Assembly: GCF_005503695.1 (NCBI RefSeq)
Contig: NZ_SCMU01000013.1
Span: forward strand, 1 to 64,000
Source of the DNA: Sphingopyxis sp. 2PD
Lineage (GTDB): Bacteria; Pseudomonadota; Alphaproteobacteria; Sphingomonadales; Sphingomonadaceae
Reading direction: 5' to 3'
Length of the DNA: 64,000 nucleotides
Positions 8,845 to 18,300 of the stretch are shown here, piece by piece. Within the stretch, counting starts at the first letter, position 1. Each line of letters starts with the position of its first letter. The position numbers were made by a program, and so were the translations under genes. The notes below the pieces were generated by a model. That model did no database searches and was not told the origin of the DNA. It saw only the letters and a list, made by a program, of their open reading frames with translations.

Positions 8845-9438
8845 ATGACGCCGATCGAAAAAGTCGAAGGCCGCGCGATCCCGTTCGGGCTGAAGAATGT
8901 CGATACCGACGTCATCATCCCGGCGAAATGGCTAAAGACGATCAGCCGCGAAGGGCTGGGCCGCGGCGCGTTCGAGACGCTGCGCGCCGACCCCGACAAT
9001 CTGTTCGACAACCCCGAATTTGCGGGCGCGCCAATCCTGATCGCGGGCGACAATTTCGGTTGCGGGTCGAGCCGCGAACATGCCGCTTGGGCGCTCGGCG
9101 ACCTTGGCATCCGCGTTGTCATCGCGCCGAGCTATTCGGACATTTTCTCCGGCAATGCGGTCAAGAACGGCATCCTGCCCGTCGTGCTGCCGCAATCGGC
9201 CATCGACCGGTTGATGGAGGTAGCGGCGACCGATCCGATCCATGTCGATCTCGACACCCAGACGGTGACGACGCCGTTTCAGGACCGCTTCCGCTTCGAC
9301 ATCGACCCGTTCCGCAAGATGTGCCTGCTGAACGGGCTCGACGAGATTTCCCTGACCGAAAAAAGCGAAGCGGCGATTGCCGCGCATGAGAAAAAAATGG
9401 CGACGGACCAGCCCTGGCTGATCCCCGCGACACTATGA
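8845..9438 (+). CDS. leuD: 3-isopropylmalate dehydratase, small subunit
   Basis: A 197-residue swivel-domain subunit of isopropylmalate isomerase. It shows [15 protein letters not shown], the substrate-recognition loop and the [13 protein letters not shown] motif that holds the nucleophile-positioning region. The ATG at 8845 lies one base after the upstream stop and gives the usual family start ([15 protein letters not shown]). It forms the active heterodimer with LeuC, encoded 0.9 kb upstream. Confidence 0.96.
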   Translation: MTPIEKVEGRAIPFGLKNVDTDVIIPAKWLKTISREGLGRGAFETLRADPDNLFDNPEFAGAPILIAGDNFGCGSSREHAAWALGDLGIRVVIAPSYSDIFSGNAVKNGILPVVLPQSAIDRLMEVAATDPIHVDLDTQTVTTPFQDRFRFDIDPFRKMCLLNGLDEISLTEKSEAAIAAHEKKMATDQPWLIPATL

Positions 9439-9445
9439 GGAGAAG

Positions 9446-10444
9446 ATGATGAAGGCTCTCTTGTCGACCGCCACCGGCGGCCCCGAAACGCTGGTTCTTG
9501 GCGAGCTGCCGCGGCCGACCGCGGGCGCGGGCCAGATCGTCATCGACGTCAAGGCCTGCGCGGTCAATTTCCCCGACACGCTGATCATCGAAGACAAATA
9601 TCAGTTCAAACCCGCGCGCCCCTTCGCCCCCGGCGGTGAGGTCGCGGGCCTGGTGGCCGAAATCGGCGAAGGCGTGACCGGGTTCAACATCGGCGACCGC
9701 GTCATCGCGGGCTGCGGCAATGGCGGCATGGCCGAAGCCGTCGCGGTCGGCGTCCACAATGTCTATCACCTCCCCGAAGGCCATGACTTTGCGGGCGGCG
9801 CCTCGCTGCTGATGACCTATGGCACCAGCATCCACGCGCTCGTCGATCGGGGGCATATCCAGGAAGGCGACACTTTGCTCGTGCTTGGCGCGTCGGGCGG
9901 GGTCGGCATCGCGGCAGTCGAGCTGGGCAAGGCGTTCGGCGCGCGAGTCGTCGCGGGCGTGTCGAGCGAGGAGAAGGCCGATATCGCGCGGCAGGCCGGC
10001 GCCGACGAGGTGGTGATCTACGGCCGTCAGCCGTTCGACAAGGACCAGTCGAAGGAGCTCGCGAACAAGTTCAAGGAAGCCGTCGGACCGGGCGGCGCCA
10101 ATGTTATCTATGACGCGGTTGGCGGCGACTATGCCGAACCCGCGCTGCGTTCGATCGCGTGGGAAGGCCGTTATCTCGTCGTCGGCTTCCCCGCCGGCAT
10201 CCCGCGCCTGCCGCTCAACCTGACCTTGCTCAAAAGCTGCGACGTCGCGGGCGTGTTCTGGGGCGCCTTTGTCGCGCGCGAGCCCGAACGCAACCGCGCG
10301 CATGTCGCGCGCCTGTTCCAGCTGTGGGAACAGGGCAAGATCAATCCGCGCGTCACTGGCACCTATCCCCTCGCCGACGGCGGCCAGGCGATCGCCAAGC
10401 TCGGCGATCGCAGCGCGGTCGGCAAGCTGGTCATCACGATCTGA
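9446..10444 (+). CDS. NADPH:quinone oxidoreductase, zinc-independent MDR family
   Basis: A 332-residue medium-chain reductase. The GroES-like N-terminal domain runs to about 120 and contains FPDTLIIEDKYQFKP in place of zinc ligands. The Rossmann domain has GASGGVGIAAVELG, binding the dinucleotide. Members reduce quinones or enoyl compounds with NADPH in the cytosol. A GAGGAGAAG ribosome site lies just before the ATG at 9446 (a second ATG follows at once). It begins seven bases after leuD and is probably read through from the leu operon. Confidence 0.88.
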   Translation: MMKALLSTATGGPETLVLGELPRPTAGAGQIVIDVKACAVNFPDTLIIEDKYQFKPARPFAPGGEVAGLVAEIGEGVTGFNIGDRVIAGCGNGGMAEAVAVGVHNVYHLPEGHDFAGGASLLMTYGTSIHALVDRGHIQEGDTLLVLGASGGVGIAAVELGKAFGARVVAGVSSEEKADIARQAGADEVVIYGRQPFDKDQSKELANKFKEAVGPGGANVIYDAVGGDYAEPALRSIAWEGRYLVVGFPAGIPRLPLNLTLLKSCDVAGVFWGAFVAREPERNRAHVARLFQLWEQGKINPRVTGTYPLADGGQAIAKLGDRSAVGKLVITI

Positions 10445-10722
10445 AATATCGGCCCGATCCCGCGCTGACGGCGGCGCTGCGCGATCTCGCGGCGTCGACC
10501 GGACGGCTGGAGGTGCGGGTGACGCCGGGCGCCGGACGCGACGACGTGACGATCGACGGACCCACGGTTCGCCTGCGCGTCATGGCACCCCCTGCCGACG
10601 GCGCCGCGAACGAGGCGGTCATCGGCCTGCTCGCTGCGGCGCTCGGCCGCCCGCGCCGCGACCTGACCCTGCTGCGCGGGGCGACGGCACGGAAAAAACT
10701 GATCGCTATCGCGCCCGATTGA
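10441..10722 (+). CDS. DUF167 (YggU-family) protein
   Basis: About 93 residues with the family core: LEVRVTPGAGRDDV, then VRLRVMAPPADGAANEAVI and LLRGATARKKLIAI. Structures of the family show a small alpha/beta fold; the function is unknown. No ATG, GTG or TTG exists where homologues begin. Candidates are a CTG at 10441, overlapping the previous stop, and a GTG at 10513 that would cut into the first strand. I placed the start at the CTG, with low certainty. Cotranscription with the oxidoreductase is implied by the overlap. Confidence 0.72.
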   Translation: MKYRPDPALTAALRDLAASTGRLEVRVTPGAGRDDVTIDGPTVRLRVMAPPADGAANEAVIGLLAAALGRPRRDLTLLRGATARKKLIAIAPD

Positions 10723-10763
10723 TCGGCGCGAATTAACGGTTTCGCAGGGGCTGTGCCCTATGA

Positions 10764-10788
10764 CTGACCACAGGACTATCTTGGTCAG
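10764..10788. promoter_or_regulatory. Inverted repeat upstream of a small membrane protein
   Basis: CTGACCA and TGGTCAG form perfect 7-base arms around an 11-base centre. It ends 9 bases before the ATG at 10798, so it could be an operator or an mRNA hairpin. No binding protein is suggested by the sequence. Confidence 0.35.
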
Positions 10789-10797
10789 GGTACAACC

Positions 10798-11085
10798 ATG
10801 GCGACTCGCCGCGTAAAGGCTGACGAAAGTAACGCGAGCATCGCGAATATTTCGCGCACCCGCCGCGCACAGCTGGTTGCCGAGTTCGAAGGCGAACTGG
10901 GCATCGATTACAAGGCGCGCGCAAAGGCGGCCGAGGCCGAACGCCGCTGGCAAGCCCGCAAGACCTTCATCGTCTGGACGATCGCGCTGATCTTTTTTAG
11001 CATCGCGTGCCAAAAACTGTGGATCATGGGTCAGGACGTCGACCAGCCCTTCTCGGACGTCAACCTGTTCGAAAGCTGGTTCTAG
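10798..11085 (+). CDS. Small single-pass membrane protein, unknown function
   Basis: A 95-residue protein: a charged N-terminal half rich in Arg, Lys and Glu (with RARAKAAEAERRWQ-like helix at about 40-55) followed by one membrane span at about 59-75 and a short tail ending in FESWF. No known family is recognised. An upstream inverted repeat and the gene's regular codon use suggest it is real. Confidence 0.6.
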   Translation: MATRRVKADESNASIANISRTRRAQLVAEFEGELGIDYKARAKAAEAERRWQARKTFIVWTIALIFFSIACQKLWIMGQDVDQPFSDVNLFESWF

Positions 11086-11091
11086 ACCGCA

Positions 11092-11108
11092 TTACCAAAT
11101 TTTGGTAA
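11092..11108. promoter_or_regulatory. Probable ParD/ParDE operator
   Basis: TTACCAAA-T-TTTGGTAA is a perfect 17-base palindrome with 8-base arms, ending 9 bases before the parD ATG. Ribbon-helix-helix antitoxins of the ParD type repress their own operon at such palindromes, and this AT-rich site stands out from the surrounding GC-rich sequence. That ParD binds it is inferred from position. Confidence 0.6.
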
Positions 11109-11117
11109 ACTCGGGCC

Positions 11118-11360
11118 ATGGCAATCAAGAACACCTCGGTCGCCTTGAGCGACGAATTGGCTGACTATGCGCGGAGCAAGGTTGCGTCGGGCGAGTTCGG
11201 ATCGGTCAGCGATGTCGTTCGCGATGCCTTGCGTCGTGCCGCCGAACGCGACCTTCGCATTGCGCGTCTCAGGCAGCTCGTTCAGGAAGGCGAAGAAAGC
11301 GGCCCGGCGCGTCCGTTCGACTGGGATGCCTTTATGGCCGAAAAATTCCCGAATGCTTGA
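11118..11360 (+). CDS. parD: ParD-family ribbon-helix-helix antitoxin
   Basis: An 80-residue protein starting MAIKNTSVALSDELADYARSKV, with SGEFGSVSDVVRDALR forming the second helix of the ribbon-helix-helix fold. The C-terminal 30 residues, ending ARPFDWDAFMAEKFPNA, match the toxin-binding tail. Its last 8 bases overlap the parE start. It normally neutralises ParE, a gyrase-poisoning toxin, and represses the operon. Confidence 0.88.
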   Translation: MAIKNTSVALSDELADYARSKVASGEFGSVSDVVRDALRRAAERDLRIARLRQLVQEGEESGPARPFDWDAFMAEKFPNA

Positions 11361-11712
11361 GATTGTGCTGCGGCCACGCGCCAAAGCCGACCTTTTGGAT
11401 ATCGCCGATTACACCATTATCGAACATGGCGAGAAACAGGCGAAGCAATATATCGACGACATCCGCCGACAAATCGGGTCCGCCGCACGATTTCCGGGGA
11501 TCGGGAGTGGCGCGTTCGGATTGCCCCAAGCTTATCGCAAGATCAGATCAGGGTCGCACCGGGTAATCTATCGCTACAATGAAACCGAACTTATCTGGTC
11601 CGCATCCTCCACCAGCGCGAGGACGTCCCCGACGAGATTGAGGACTTTTCATAGGGCGAGGACAAATTGGCCATTATCTGGCGACAACCCGACGCCGCGC
11701 TTCCATCAATAA
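11353..11712 (+). pseudogene. parE: ParE-family toxin, frameshifted near its C-terminus
   Basis: Residues 1-81 read as a normal RelE/ParE toxin: MLEIVLRPRAKADLLDIADYT, RQIGSAARFPGIG and SHRVIYRYNETELI. From about 11595 the expected last strand LVRILHQRED is found in the -1 frame, ending at a TAG at 11652-11654. The actual frame instead runs through 38 unrelated residues to 11712 and overlaps the end of sdhA. Loss of a single C in the run around 11594-11596 explains it. The conserved core is otherwise intact, so this is either a recent inactivating deletion or a base-calling error. Confidence 0.8.
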
Positions 11713-13520
11713 ACCCGCGCCTTCGGCTTGATATACTCGACGTCGTCCGACAGCGTATATTCGTGCACCGGCCGGTAATCGAGGCGGACGCCGCCGCCCT
11801 TGCCGCCCCAACCGTCGAACCACGCCACGGTGTGCTTCATCCAGTTCGCGTCGTCGCGGTTCGGGAAATCTTCGTGCGCGTGCGCGCCGCGGCTTTCCTT
11901 GCGGTTGTATGCCGAATGCATCGTCACCGTAGCCTGGCTGATCAGATTGTCGAGCTCGAGCGTTTCGACAAGGTCGGTGTTCCAGATCAGGCTGCGGTCG
12001 GTGACGCCGACGTCGTTCATCCGCTGATAGGTCTTGGTCAGCTTTTCCTTGCCCTCGGCCATCAGCTCGTCGGTGCGGAACACCGCGGCGTGCGCCGACA
12101 TCGCGCGCTGCATTTCGGTGCGGATTTCCGCGGTCGGCGATCCGCCCTTGGCATGGCGGAAATGGTCGAGGCGGCCGAGCGCCAGGTCGGCGCTGTCGGC
12201 TGGCAGCGGCTGCTGTGCTGCGCCCGGCTTGATGATGTCGCGCAGGCGATGCCCGGTGGCGCGGCCAAATACCACGAGGTCGATCAGGCTGTTCGACCCG
12301 AGGCGGTTCGCGCCATGCACCGACACGCACGCCGCTTCGCCGACCGCGAACAGGCCCGGCACCACGGTGTCGGGGCCATCCTTGCCCAGCGTCACGACTT
12401 CGCCGTGATAGTTACAGGGGATGCCGCCCATATTATAATGGACCGTCGGCACCACGGGCAGCGGCTGGCGCGTCAGGTCGACGCCTGCGAACACCTTGCC
12501 GCTTTCGGTGATCCCGGGCAGCCGCTCGGCCAGCACCGCGGGATCGATATGATCGAGGTGCAGGAAGATATGGTCGCCGTGCGGGCCGACGCCGCGGCCT
12601 TCGCGGATCTCAAGTGCCATCGAACGCGACACAACGTCGCGCGACGCCAGATCCTTCGCCGACGGGGCATAGCGTTCCATGAACCGCTCGCCTTCGGAAT
12701 TGGTGAGATACCCACCCTCGCCCCGCGCGCCTTCGGTGATCAGCACCCCGGCACCATAAATGCCGGTCGGGTGGAACTGGACGAACTCCATGTCCTGCAG
12801 CGGCAGCCCCGCGCGCAGTACCATGCCGCCGCCATCGCCGGTGCAGGTATGCGCCGACGTCGCGGTGAAATAGCTGCGGCCATAGCCGCCCGTCGCGAGC
12901 ACGACAGCCTGCGAACGGAAGCGGTGGATGCTGCCATCGTCCATGCACAGGGCAATGACGCCGCGGCACACCTTGCCGTCGGGGCCGTCTTCCATGATCA
13001 GGTCGAGCGCGAAATATTCAATGAAGAAGTCGGCGTCATATTTCAGCGACTGCTGATACAGCGCGTGGAGCATCGCATGGCCGGTGCGGTCGGCCGCGGC
13101 GGCGGTGCGCTGGACCGGCGGGCCTTCGCCCATATTCTGCATATGGCCACCGAACGGACGCTGATAGATCGTGCCATCGGCATTGCGGCTGAACGGCACG
13201 CCGGCATGTTCCAGCTCGTACACCGCGGCGGGTGCCTCGCGGACCATATATTCGATCGCATCCTGGTCGCCGAGCCAGTCCGACCCCTTGACGGTGTCGT
13301 ACATGTGCCAGGTCCAGTGGTCGGGCGAATTATTGCCCAGACTGGCCGCGATGCCGCCCTGCGCCGCCACCGTGTGGCTGCGCGTCGGGAACACCTTGGT
13401 GATGCACGCGGTCTTCAGCCCCGCTTCGGCAGAGCCCATCGTGGCGCGCAGGCCCGAACCCCCGGCGCCGACGACGACGGTGTCATAGATATGGTCGATA
13501 ATCTTGTAAGCGTCGGTCAT
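11706..13520 (-). CDS. sdhA: Succinate dehydrogenase, flavoprotein subunit
   Basis: A 604-residue protein of the usual SdhA length. FAD binding is shown by [15 protein letters not shown], and the His for covalent FAD attachment lies in [11 protein letters not shown]. The active-site region [21 protein letters not shown] and the C-terminal YIKPKARVY are also typical. It oxidises succinate to fumarate as part of complex II at the inner membrane and belongs to the citric acid cycle. It is the last gene of sdhCDA; one base separates it from sdhD. No sdhB follows it, which is unusual. Confidence 0.97.
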   Translation of the reverse strand: MTDAYKIIDHIYDTVVVGAGGSGLRATMGSAEAGLKTACITKVFPTRSHTVAAQGGIAASLGNNSPDHWTWHMYDTVKGSDWLGDQDAIEYMVREAPAAVYELEHAGVPFSRNADGTIYQRPFGGHMQNMGEGPPVQRTAAAADRTGHAMLHALYQQSLKYDADFFIEYFALDLIMEDGPDGKVCRGVIALCMDDGSIHRFRSQAVVLATGGYGRSYFTATSAHTCTGDGGGMVLRAGLPLQDMEFVQFHPTGIYGAGVLITEGARGEGGYLTNSEGERFMERYAPSAKDLASRDVVSRSMALEIREGRGVGPHGDHIFLHLDHIDPAVLAERLPGITESGKVFAGVDLTRQPLPVVPTVHYNMGGIPCNYHGEVVTLGKDGPDTVVPGLFAVGEAACVSVHGANRLGSNSLIDLVVFGRATGHRLRDIIKPGAAQQPLPADSADLALGRLDHFRHAKGGSPTAEIRTEMQRAMSAHAAVFRTDELMAEGKEKLTKTYQRMNDVGVTDRSLIWNTDLVETLELDNLISQATVTMHSAYNRKESRGAHAHEDFPNRDDANWMKHTVAWFDGWGGKGGGVRLDYRPVHEYTLSDDVEYIKPKARVY

Positions 13521-13521
13521 C

Positions 13522-13923
13522 TCACATGCCCCCCGGGCCGGCCGTCACGGGCGCAAGCGCAATCCGGGCGATCGTGAAGATCCCGTAAGCGGCGCCGCCG
13601 ATGGCGTAGAAATTGAGCAGGACGAGCGCCAGCAGCAGCATCGGCCCGTGGACATAATCCTCGATCAGCACCTGCAGCCCCAGCCTCAGGTGCCAGAATA
13701 CGCTGACGACCATCAGGATCAGCGCCAGCGCGACCATCGGGTCCGACGCCCAGCGCAGCACCGCGGCATGATCGCCGAGCGGCAGGCGGATCAGCGACAC
13801 GAACAGGAAGCCGACGAGCAGGATGTTGCCGAGTGCGGTCAGTCGCTGTTGCAGCCAGTGCTGCGACCCGTGCCCCGACGAGCCAAGCCCGCGGACCTTG
13901 CCGAGATGCGTGCCATCGCCCAT
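13522..13923 (-). CDS. sdhD: Succinate dehydrogenase, membrane anchor subunit D
   Basis: A 133-residue protein with three membrane spans at about 32-50, 62-82 and 99-122. [18 protein letters not shown] precedes the first span and [20 protein letters not shown] carries the haem-ligand-like His and the quinone-side residues of SdhD. Starting at the ATG at 13923 makes a 4-base overlap (ATGA) with the sdhC stop. It anchors SdhAB and helps form the ubiquinone site. Confidence 0.92.
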   Translation of the reverse strand: MGDGTHLGKVRGLGSSGHGSQHWLQQRLTALGNILLVGFLFVSLIRLPLGDHAAVLRWASDPMVALALILMVVSVFWHLRLGLQVLIEDYVHGPMLLLALVLLNFYAIGGAAYGIFTIARIALAPVTAGPGGM

Positions 13924-14366
13924 CAGAGTGCCTCCGCCATGATATAGAGCCAGGTCGCAGCGGTCGCGAATACGCCCGCGGCGATCACGACGGTCGACCA
14001 CAGCTTGTTCGATTTGAGTTCATAGCCCGCGCCGGTGTCGAGCACGAAGTGACGCAGCCCCGAAAACAGGTGCTGGAAAAATGCCCAGGTCAATCCGACA
14101 AGGACGATCTTGCCCAGAATATTGGTGATCTGGTGGAACAGGCTGATTTCGGGGCTGGGATCATGCCAGATGCACGCAACGAACGCCGCATAAGCCTCCG
14201 GCCCCGCGGCGATCGCGCCCAGCCACCACAGGAACAGACCCGCGCCGACTATAGCCAGCCCGTCACCGCTCGCGCGGTGCAGGATCGACACCGCCATATG
14301 CGGCCCCCATTTATACACCTGCAAATGCGGTGCGCGCGGGCGCGCGCTCGGTTCGTTTCCAGCCAT
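13923..14366 (-). CDS. sdhC: Succinate dehydrogenase, cytochrome b556 subunit C
   Basis: A 147-residue protein with three membrane spans. RAPHLQVYKWGPHMAVSILHRASG is the SdhC opening (shown here in two overlapping parts: APHLQVYKW and SILHRASG), with Ser and Arg of the quinone site. FQHLFSGLRHFVLD contains the haem-binding His. First gene of sdhCDA; the 286-base region upstream holds its promoter and a palindromic repeat. Confidence 0.93.
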   Translation of the reverse strand: MAGNEPSARPRAPHLQVYKWGPHMAVSILHRASGDGLAIVGAGLFLWWLGAIAAGPEAYAAFVACIWHDPSPEISLFHQITNILGKIVLVGLTWAFFQHLFSGLRHFVLDTGAGYELKSNKLWSTVVIAAGVFATAATWLYIMAEAL

Positions 14367-14496
14367 ATCAGCCCCGTTCCTGACTCTGTTCGGTCGATGC
14401 GCGCCGGTTTAGCGCGGCGCGCGCGATATGCAATTGCTTAGGCGCGTGGGGGTGCAATTGGGTCGGCTAACGACCAGAACACGACATTCATAGCAT

Positions 14497-14599
14497 CGTC
14501 ATCCTGAACTTGTTTCAGGATCCATGGCCGGTCGGTTCCTTCGACGCCGCGCCAAATTCGAGCTCAGGCCATGGATGCTGAAACAAGTTCAGCATGACG
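14497..14599. repeat. Intergenic palindromic repeat (CGTCATCCTGAACTTG type)
   Basis: CGTCATCCTGAACTTGTTTC on the left is mirrored by GAAACAAGTTCAGCATGACG on the right, with CCATGG-bearing inner arms (GGATCCATGGCC and GGCCATGGATG). This is the familiar dispersed repeat of sphingomonads. It fills the space between sdhC and the small membrane protein gene. Confidence 0.8.
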
Positions 14600-14652
14600 A
14601 ACGATCGTGAACGCACGTCCGCTCCCCACCTAACGGCGGCCATTTCGCCGCC

Positions 14653-14880
14653 TTACTTGATCTTGTCGCGGTTCGCGTAAAGCAACGCCGCGATTACCGC
14701 CGCCGACCCGATCCCCAGCCCCGCCGCCGCGGCCGTTTTCCAGCCGCGCTTGCCGCCCTTTGCCGCCGCTTCGGCGGCGTCGGCGGCTTCCTTCTGCTGG
14801 CGCTGTTCGCGCGCGGCGCGCAGCACTTCATTTTCCTCGGGCGCGTCGTCGTGCGGCGGCGGGGGAGTCTGGTCGGTCAT
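14653..14880 (-). CDS. Small C-terminally anchored membrane protein, unknown function
   Basis: A 75-residue protein starting MTDQTPPPPHDD. It has a Pro/Asp-rich N-terminus, a charged Ala/Glu helix at about 16-40 and a single C-terminal span at about 50-67 ending ANRDKIK. The shape resembles the small tail-anchored proteins common in this order. No family with a known role is recognised. The ATG at 14880 was preferred because upstream residues are compositionally unlike a protein. It follows ald by 22 bases on the same strand. Confidence 0.65.
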   Translation of the reverse strand: MTDQTPPPPHDDAPEENEVLRAAREQRQQKEAADAAEAAAKGGKRGWKTAAAAGLGIGSAAVIAALLYANRDKIK

Positions 14881-14902
14881 TCTTGCACCTATGTCCTTGT
14901 TA

Positions 14903-16018
14903 TCAGGCGAGTGCCTGCTCCACAGGCACATAATCGGTTCCGATCGCTTCCGCTACGGCTTCGAACGTCACCTTACCATTCCAGACGTTCAGACCCTGCG
15001 CAAGATGCACGTCGCGCTTCAACGCTTCCTTCCAACCCAGGTCGGCGATGCGCAGCGCGTGCGGCAGGGTGACGTTGTTGAGCGCATAGGTGCTGGTGCG
15101 CGCGACCGCGCCCGGCATGTTGGCGACCGCATAATGGACGATGCCGTCGACGACATAGGTCGGGTCGGCGTGCGTTGTCGCATGGCTCGTTTCAAAACAG
15201 CCGCCCTGGTCGATCGCGACGTCGACGAGCACCGAGCCTGCCTGCATCGTCGCCAGCATGTCGCGGGTGACGAGCTTGGGCGCTTCGGCGCCGGGGATCA
15301 GCACCGCGCCGATGACCAGATCGGCCTCGGCCACGCATTCGGCGAGGTTGGCGCGGTTCGAAAAGCGCGTCTTGGCACGCGATTCAAAGAAGGTGCCGAC
15401 GCGTTCGAGCACTTCGGGATCGCGGTCGAGGATGGTGACGTCGGCGCCGAGGCCCGCGGCCATCTGCGCCGCGTTGAAACCGACGACGCCGCCGCCGATC
15501 ACGCATACCTTGCCCGGCGCGACGCCCGGAACGCCGCCCAAAAGCACGCCGCGACCGCCATGCGCCTTTTCGAGCGCGGTCGCGCCGGCCTGGATCGACA
15601 TGCGCCCCGCAACCTGGCTCATCGGCTTCAGGAGCGGCAGGCCGCCGTGCGGGGAGGTCACGGTTTCATAGGCGATGCACACCGCACCCGATTTCATCAG
15701 GTCGCGCGTCTGGTCGGGATCGGGCGCGAGGTGGAGGTAGGTGTAAAGGATCTGCCCTTCGCGCAGCATCGCGCGCTCACCGGGCTGCGGCTCCTTGACC
15801 TTCACCACCATGTCAGCGGTCGCGAAAATTTCCTCGGCGGTCTGGACGATCTCGGCGCCCGCTTCGACATAAAAACGGTCGTGCGCGCCGATGCCCTCGC
15901 CGGCGCCGGTCTGCACCAGCACGCGGTGGCCGTGCGCGCTGAGTTCGCGGGCGCTTTCGGGCGTCAGCCCGACGCGATATTCGTGATTCTTGATTTCCTT
16001 GGGGGTGCCGATGATCAT
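14903..16018 (-). CDS. ald: Alanine dehydrogenase
   Basis: A 371-residue protein, the standard length. It begins [20 protein letters not shown]. The substrate-binding HLAPD motif and the Rossmann motif [22 protein letters not shown] are both present. It interconverts L-alanine and pyruvate with NAD in the cytosol and is used mainly to catabolise alanine. A divergent Lrp-type regulator starts 160 bases away, the arrangement expected for alanine-induced control. Confidence 0.96.
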   Translation of the reverse strand: MIIGTPKEIKNHEYRVGLTPESARELSAHGHRVLVQTGAGEGIGAHDRFYVEAGAEIVQTAEEIFATADMVVKVKEPQPGERAMLREGQILYTYLHLAPDPDQTRDLMKSGAVCIAYETVTSPHGGLPLLKPMSQVAGRMSIQAGATALEKAHGGRGVLLGGVPGVAPGKVCVIGGGVVGFNAAQMAAGLGADVTILDRDPEVLERVGTFFESRAKTRFSNRANLAECVAEADLVIGAVLIPGAEAPKLVTRDMLATMQAGSVLVDVAIDQGGCFETSHATTHADPTYVVDGIVHYAVANMPGAVARTSTYALNNVTLPHALRIADLGWKEALKRDVHLAQGLNVWNGKVTFEAVAEAIGTDYVPVEQALA

Positions 16019-16178
16019 TGTCGCTCTCCATTAGTTCGCCGCCGGTCGCGCTGGTCCGGCGCCGCGTCGTTCATGGCTCTGCCCAATAGCAGGTTTGGGG
16101 CGCGAGGTGCTTGCATATCGTCGCTGGTTTCGCGACAAATGCGCACAAATCACGCGCAAAACTGATCAAGGACGCACA

Positions 16179-16652
16179 ATGATTGATCGAATCGATCGTA
16201 AGCTTCTCGACATGCTGCAACGCAGCGGTCCGCGCCCCGCCGCCGAACTGGGCGAAGCGGTCGGGCTGTCGGCGTCGGCGTGCCACCGGCGCATCCGCGC
16301 GCTGGAGGCGGCCGGGATCATCACCGGCTATACCGCGCGCCTCGCCCCCGATCGCATCGGCCTGGGGCTTGACGTGTTCGTCGACATCAGCCTGACCTCG
16401 CAAAGCGAAGAGGCGCTGACCGCGTTTGAAAGCGCGGTCAAAAGCTTTGACGAAATCCTCGAATGCCAGCTGCTTTCCGGTGCCTCCGACTACCGACTGC
16501 GCGTCGCGGCGCGCAACGTCGCCGATTTCGACCGGCTTCACCGCCACTGCCTGTCGCGCCTGCCCGGGGTCGCCGCGATGCACAGCGCCTTCGCGCTCCG
16601 CACGATCAAGGCGTTCGAGGGGTATCCGGTCCCTGCCAGCGAAGCGTCCTAA
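16179..16652 (+). CDS. Lrp/AsnC-family regulator, probable ald regulator
   Basis: A 157-residue protein. The N-terminal helix-turn-helix spans about 3-60 (IDRKLLDMLQ, then VGLSASACHRRIRALEAAGII) and the C-terminal effector domain has the DYRLRVAARNVADFDRLHR strand-helix. The ATG at 16179 has AAGGA upstream, at 16168-16173, and gives the family start. It is divergent from ald, so it most likely activates ald in response to alanine. The 160-base gap contains GTCGC-N7-GCGAC at 16120-16136, a weak candidate site. Confidence 0.9.
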   Translation: MIDRIDRKLLDMLQRSGPRPAAELGEAVGLSASACHRRIRALEAAGIITGYTARLAPDRIGLGLDVFVDISLTSQSEEALTAFESAVKSFDEILECQLLSGASDYRLRVAARNVADFDRLHRHCLSRLPGVAAMHSAFALRTIKAFEGYPVPASEAS

Positions 16653-16778
16653 CCACGAAAATCGCAGCGCTGGTTAACGCGCAATTTACCAAAAGCACCG
16701 CATAGCCCGGTCCTGTGTTTTGCGGATGACAGGCGGGCGACAGACTCGCGCGTCAGGATCGATCAGGGAAGCAGGATC

Positions 16779-18131
16779 ATGGTGAAGGAAAATCCGATTC
16801 ATAAGCAGCAAATCGACCCGATTTCGATGGCCGACCGCTTCCCCTATTATGACCTCGACGGCCAGCTGGCCGCGCACGCCGCCGACATTCATACGATCAT
16901 CGCCGGACGCGAGGACGCCGTTGCGCGCGCCTATTGGGATGCGTTCAACGCGCTGCCCAGCGTCGAACGCGCGGTCGAGGGCGAGTTGCTCGAATCCTAT
17001 GTGCGCGGCAGCGCGCGGCACACCGAAACCAAATATGCCGACGCCGCCGGACAGGAAGTCGCGACGATCGCCTGCCAGAACGCGCATATGGCGCGCCGGG
17101 TTAAACTGCCGCTCGCGTCGGTGATGTCGTGCATCGCCGAAAGCCAACGGCTGACGATCGAATATGTCGTCGCCGCCTGCATCGACGATGCGCCGCGGCT
17201 CGCGCGGCTGACGAGCGCGATCAACCGGCTGGCGCTGCTCGAATTCGACATCATGCAGCGCTATGCAGAAAAGCTCGACCGTGCGGTGATTTCCAGCGAA
17301 CGCCAGACGCTGGCAGGCGATTTCGATCGCTCGATCGCCTCGTTGGTCCAGGACACCGACGGGGTGCGCGAACAATTGGCCAAGCAAGCCGCCTCCGCCG
17401 ATCAGGCGGCCAAGGGCATGATCGCCAAGACCAGCGAAGTCGCCGCCGCATCCGAACAATCGGCGATGGCGATGCGCGAGGCCGCCTCGACCGCCGCCGG
17501 GCTGATCCGCGCGATCGAGGATGCGCGCAGCGAGGTCGAGGCATCGGCCAGCGTGGCCACCCGCGCGTCGGAACAGGCGGGCGAGGCGGTCGCGATGTCC
17601 GAAACGCTATCGCACCACGCCGAATCGATCGAGTCCATTTTGGGCCTGATCCGGGAGATTGCGGGCCAGACCAACCTGCTCGCGCTGAACGCCACGATCG
17701 AGGCAGCGCGCGCCGGCGAATCGGGCCGCGGCTTCGCCGTCGTCGCGCAGGAAGTCAAAAGCCTGGCCAACGAAACCGCGCGCGCCACCGACGATATTGC
17801 GGGCAAGATCACCGCGATCCAGCAGGCGACGCGCGGATCGGTGAGTGCCAACCAGTCGATCCAGCAGACGATCGTCGAGGTCCAGCGCTCGGCGCAACGC
17901 ATCCGCGACGCGATGGACGCGCAGGCGCAGACCGTCACCTCGATCACCGCCGCGGTCGACGAAACCGCGCTTGCCGCCGACAGCATGTCGTCGACGATCG
18001 CCAGCATCCGCAACGATTCGGGGATGGTCGCGAACGAAATCAGCGTGCTCAGCCAGGAATTCGGCAAGATGGGCGGGCGGCTTCAGCAGCTGGAACAAGC
18101 CGCGAGCGAGTTCAGCCGCCGGGTGGCGTAA
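16779..18131 (+). CDS. Soluble methyl-accepting chemotaxis-type receptor with a globin-like sensor domain
   Basis: A 450-residue protein without any membrane span. Residues 20-165 are helical and look like a protoglobin/HemAT sensor, with His103 in [13 protein letters not shown] at the position of the haem-binding His. Residues 185-440 form the signalling coiled coil, with the highly conserved hairpin tip [19 protein letters not shown] and [20 protein letters not shown] at 291-330. It is expected to signal oxygen or another gas to CheA/CheW from the cytoplasm. No che genes are nearby. Chemoreceptor identity is sure; haem binding is an inference. Confidence 0.87.
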   Translation: MVKENPIHKQQIDPISMADRFPYYDLDGQLAAHAADIHTIIAGREDAVARAYWDAFNALPSVERAVEGELLESYVRGSARHTETKYADAAGQEVATIACQNAHMARRVKLPLASVMSCIAESQRLTIEYVVAACIDDAPRLARLTSAINRLALLEFDIMQRYAEKLDRAVISSERQTLAGDFDRSIASLVQDTDGVREQLAKQAASADQAAKGMIAKTSEVAAASEQSAMAMREAASTAAGLIRAIEDARSEVEASASVATRASEQAGEAVAMSETLSHHAESIESILGLIREIAGQTNLLALNATIEAARAGESGRGFAVVAQEVKSLANETARATDDIAGKITAIQQATRGSVSANQSIQQTIVEVQRSAQRIRDAMDAQAQTVTSITAAVDETALAADSMSSTIASIRNDSGMVANEISVLSQEFGKMGGRLQQLEQAASEFSRRVA

Positions 18132-18146
18132 GGGTACAAATTTGAT

Positions 18147-18225
18147 CCGTTCGTGTCGAGCGAAGTCGAGACACGCGAGGCCATGCACAAACGCAACGTG
18201 TCTCTACTTCGCTCGACACAAACGG
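18147..18225. repeat. Intergenic palindromic repeat (TCGAGCGAAGTCGAGAC type)
   Basis: CCGTTCGTGTCGAGCGAAGT on the left is mirrored by CTTCGCTCGACACAAACGG on the right, around a 25-30 base centre. It is the first of four copies in the window (others near 19984, 39624 and 61674). Confidence 0.85.
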
Positions 18226-18300
18226 AACGAGGAAAGTCCTGACGCTATGGGTCGCGGTTTGGCGGTTGGACTGCCGCCATTGCATCGCTAAAGCCGCTCC

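Noticed and set aside
18147-18225. Palindromic repeats read as intrinsic terminators
   Set aside because: None of the TCGAGCGAAGTCGAGAC-type copies is followed by a T-run; only 36844-36869 meets that standard.
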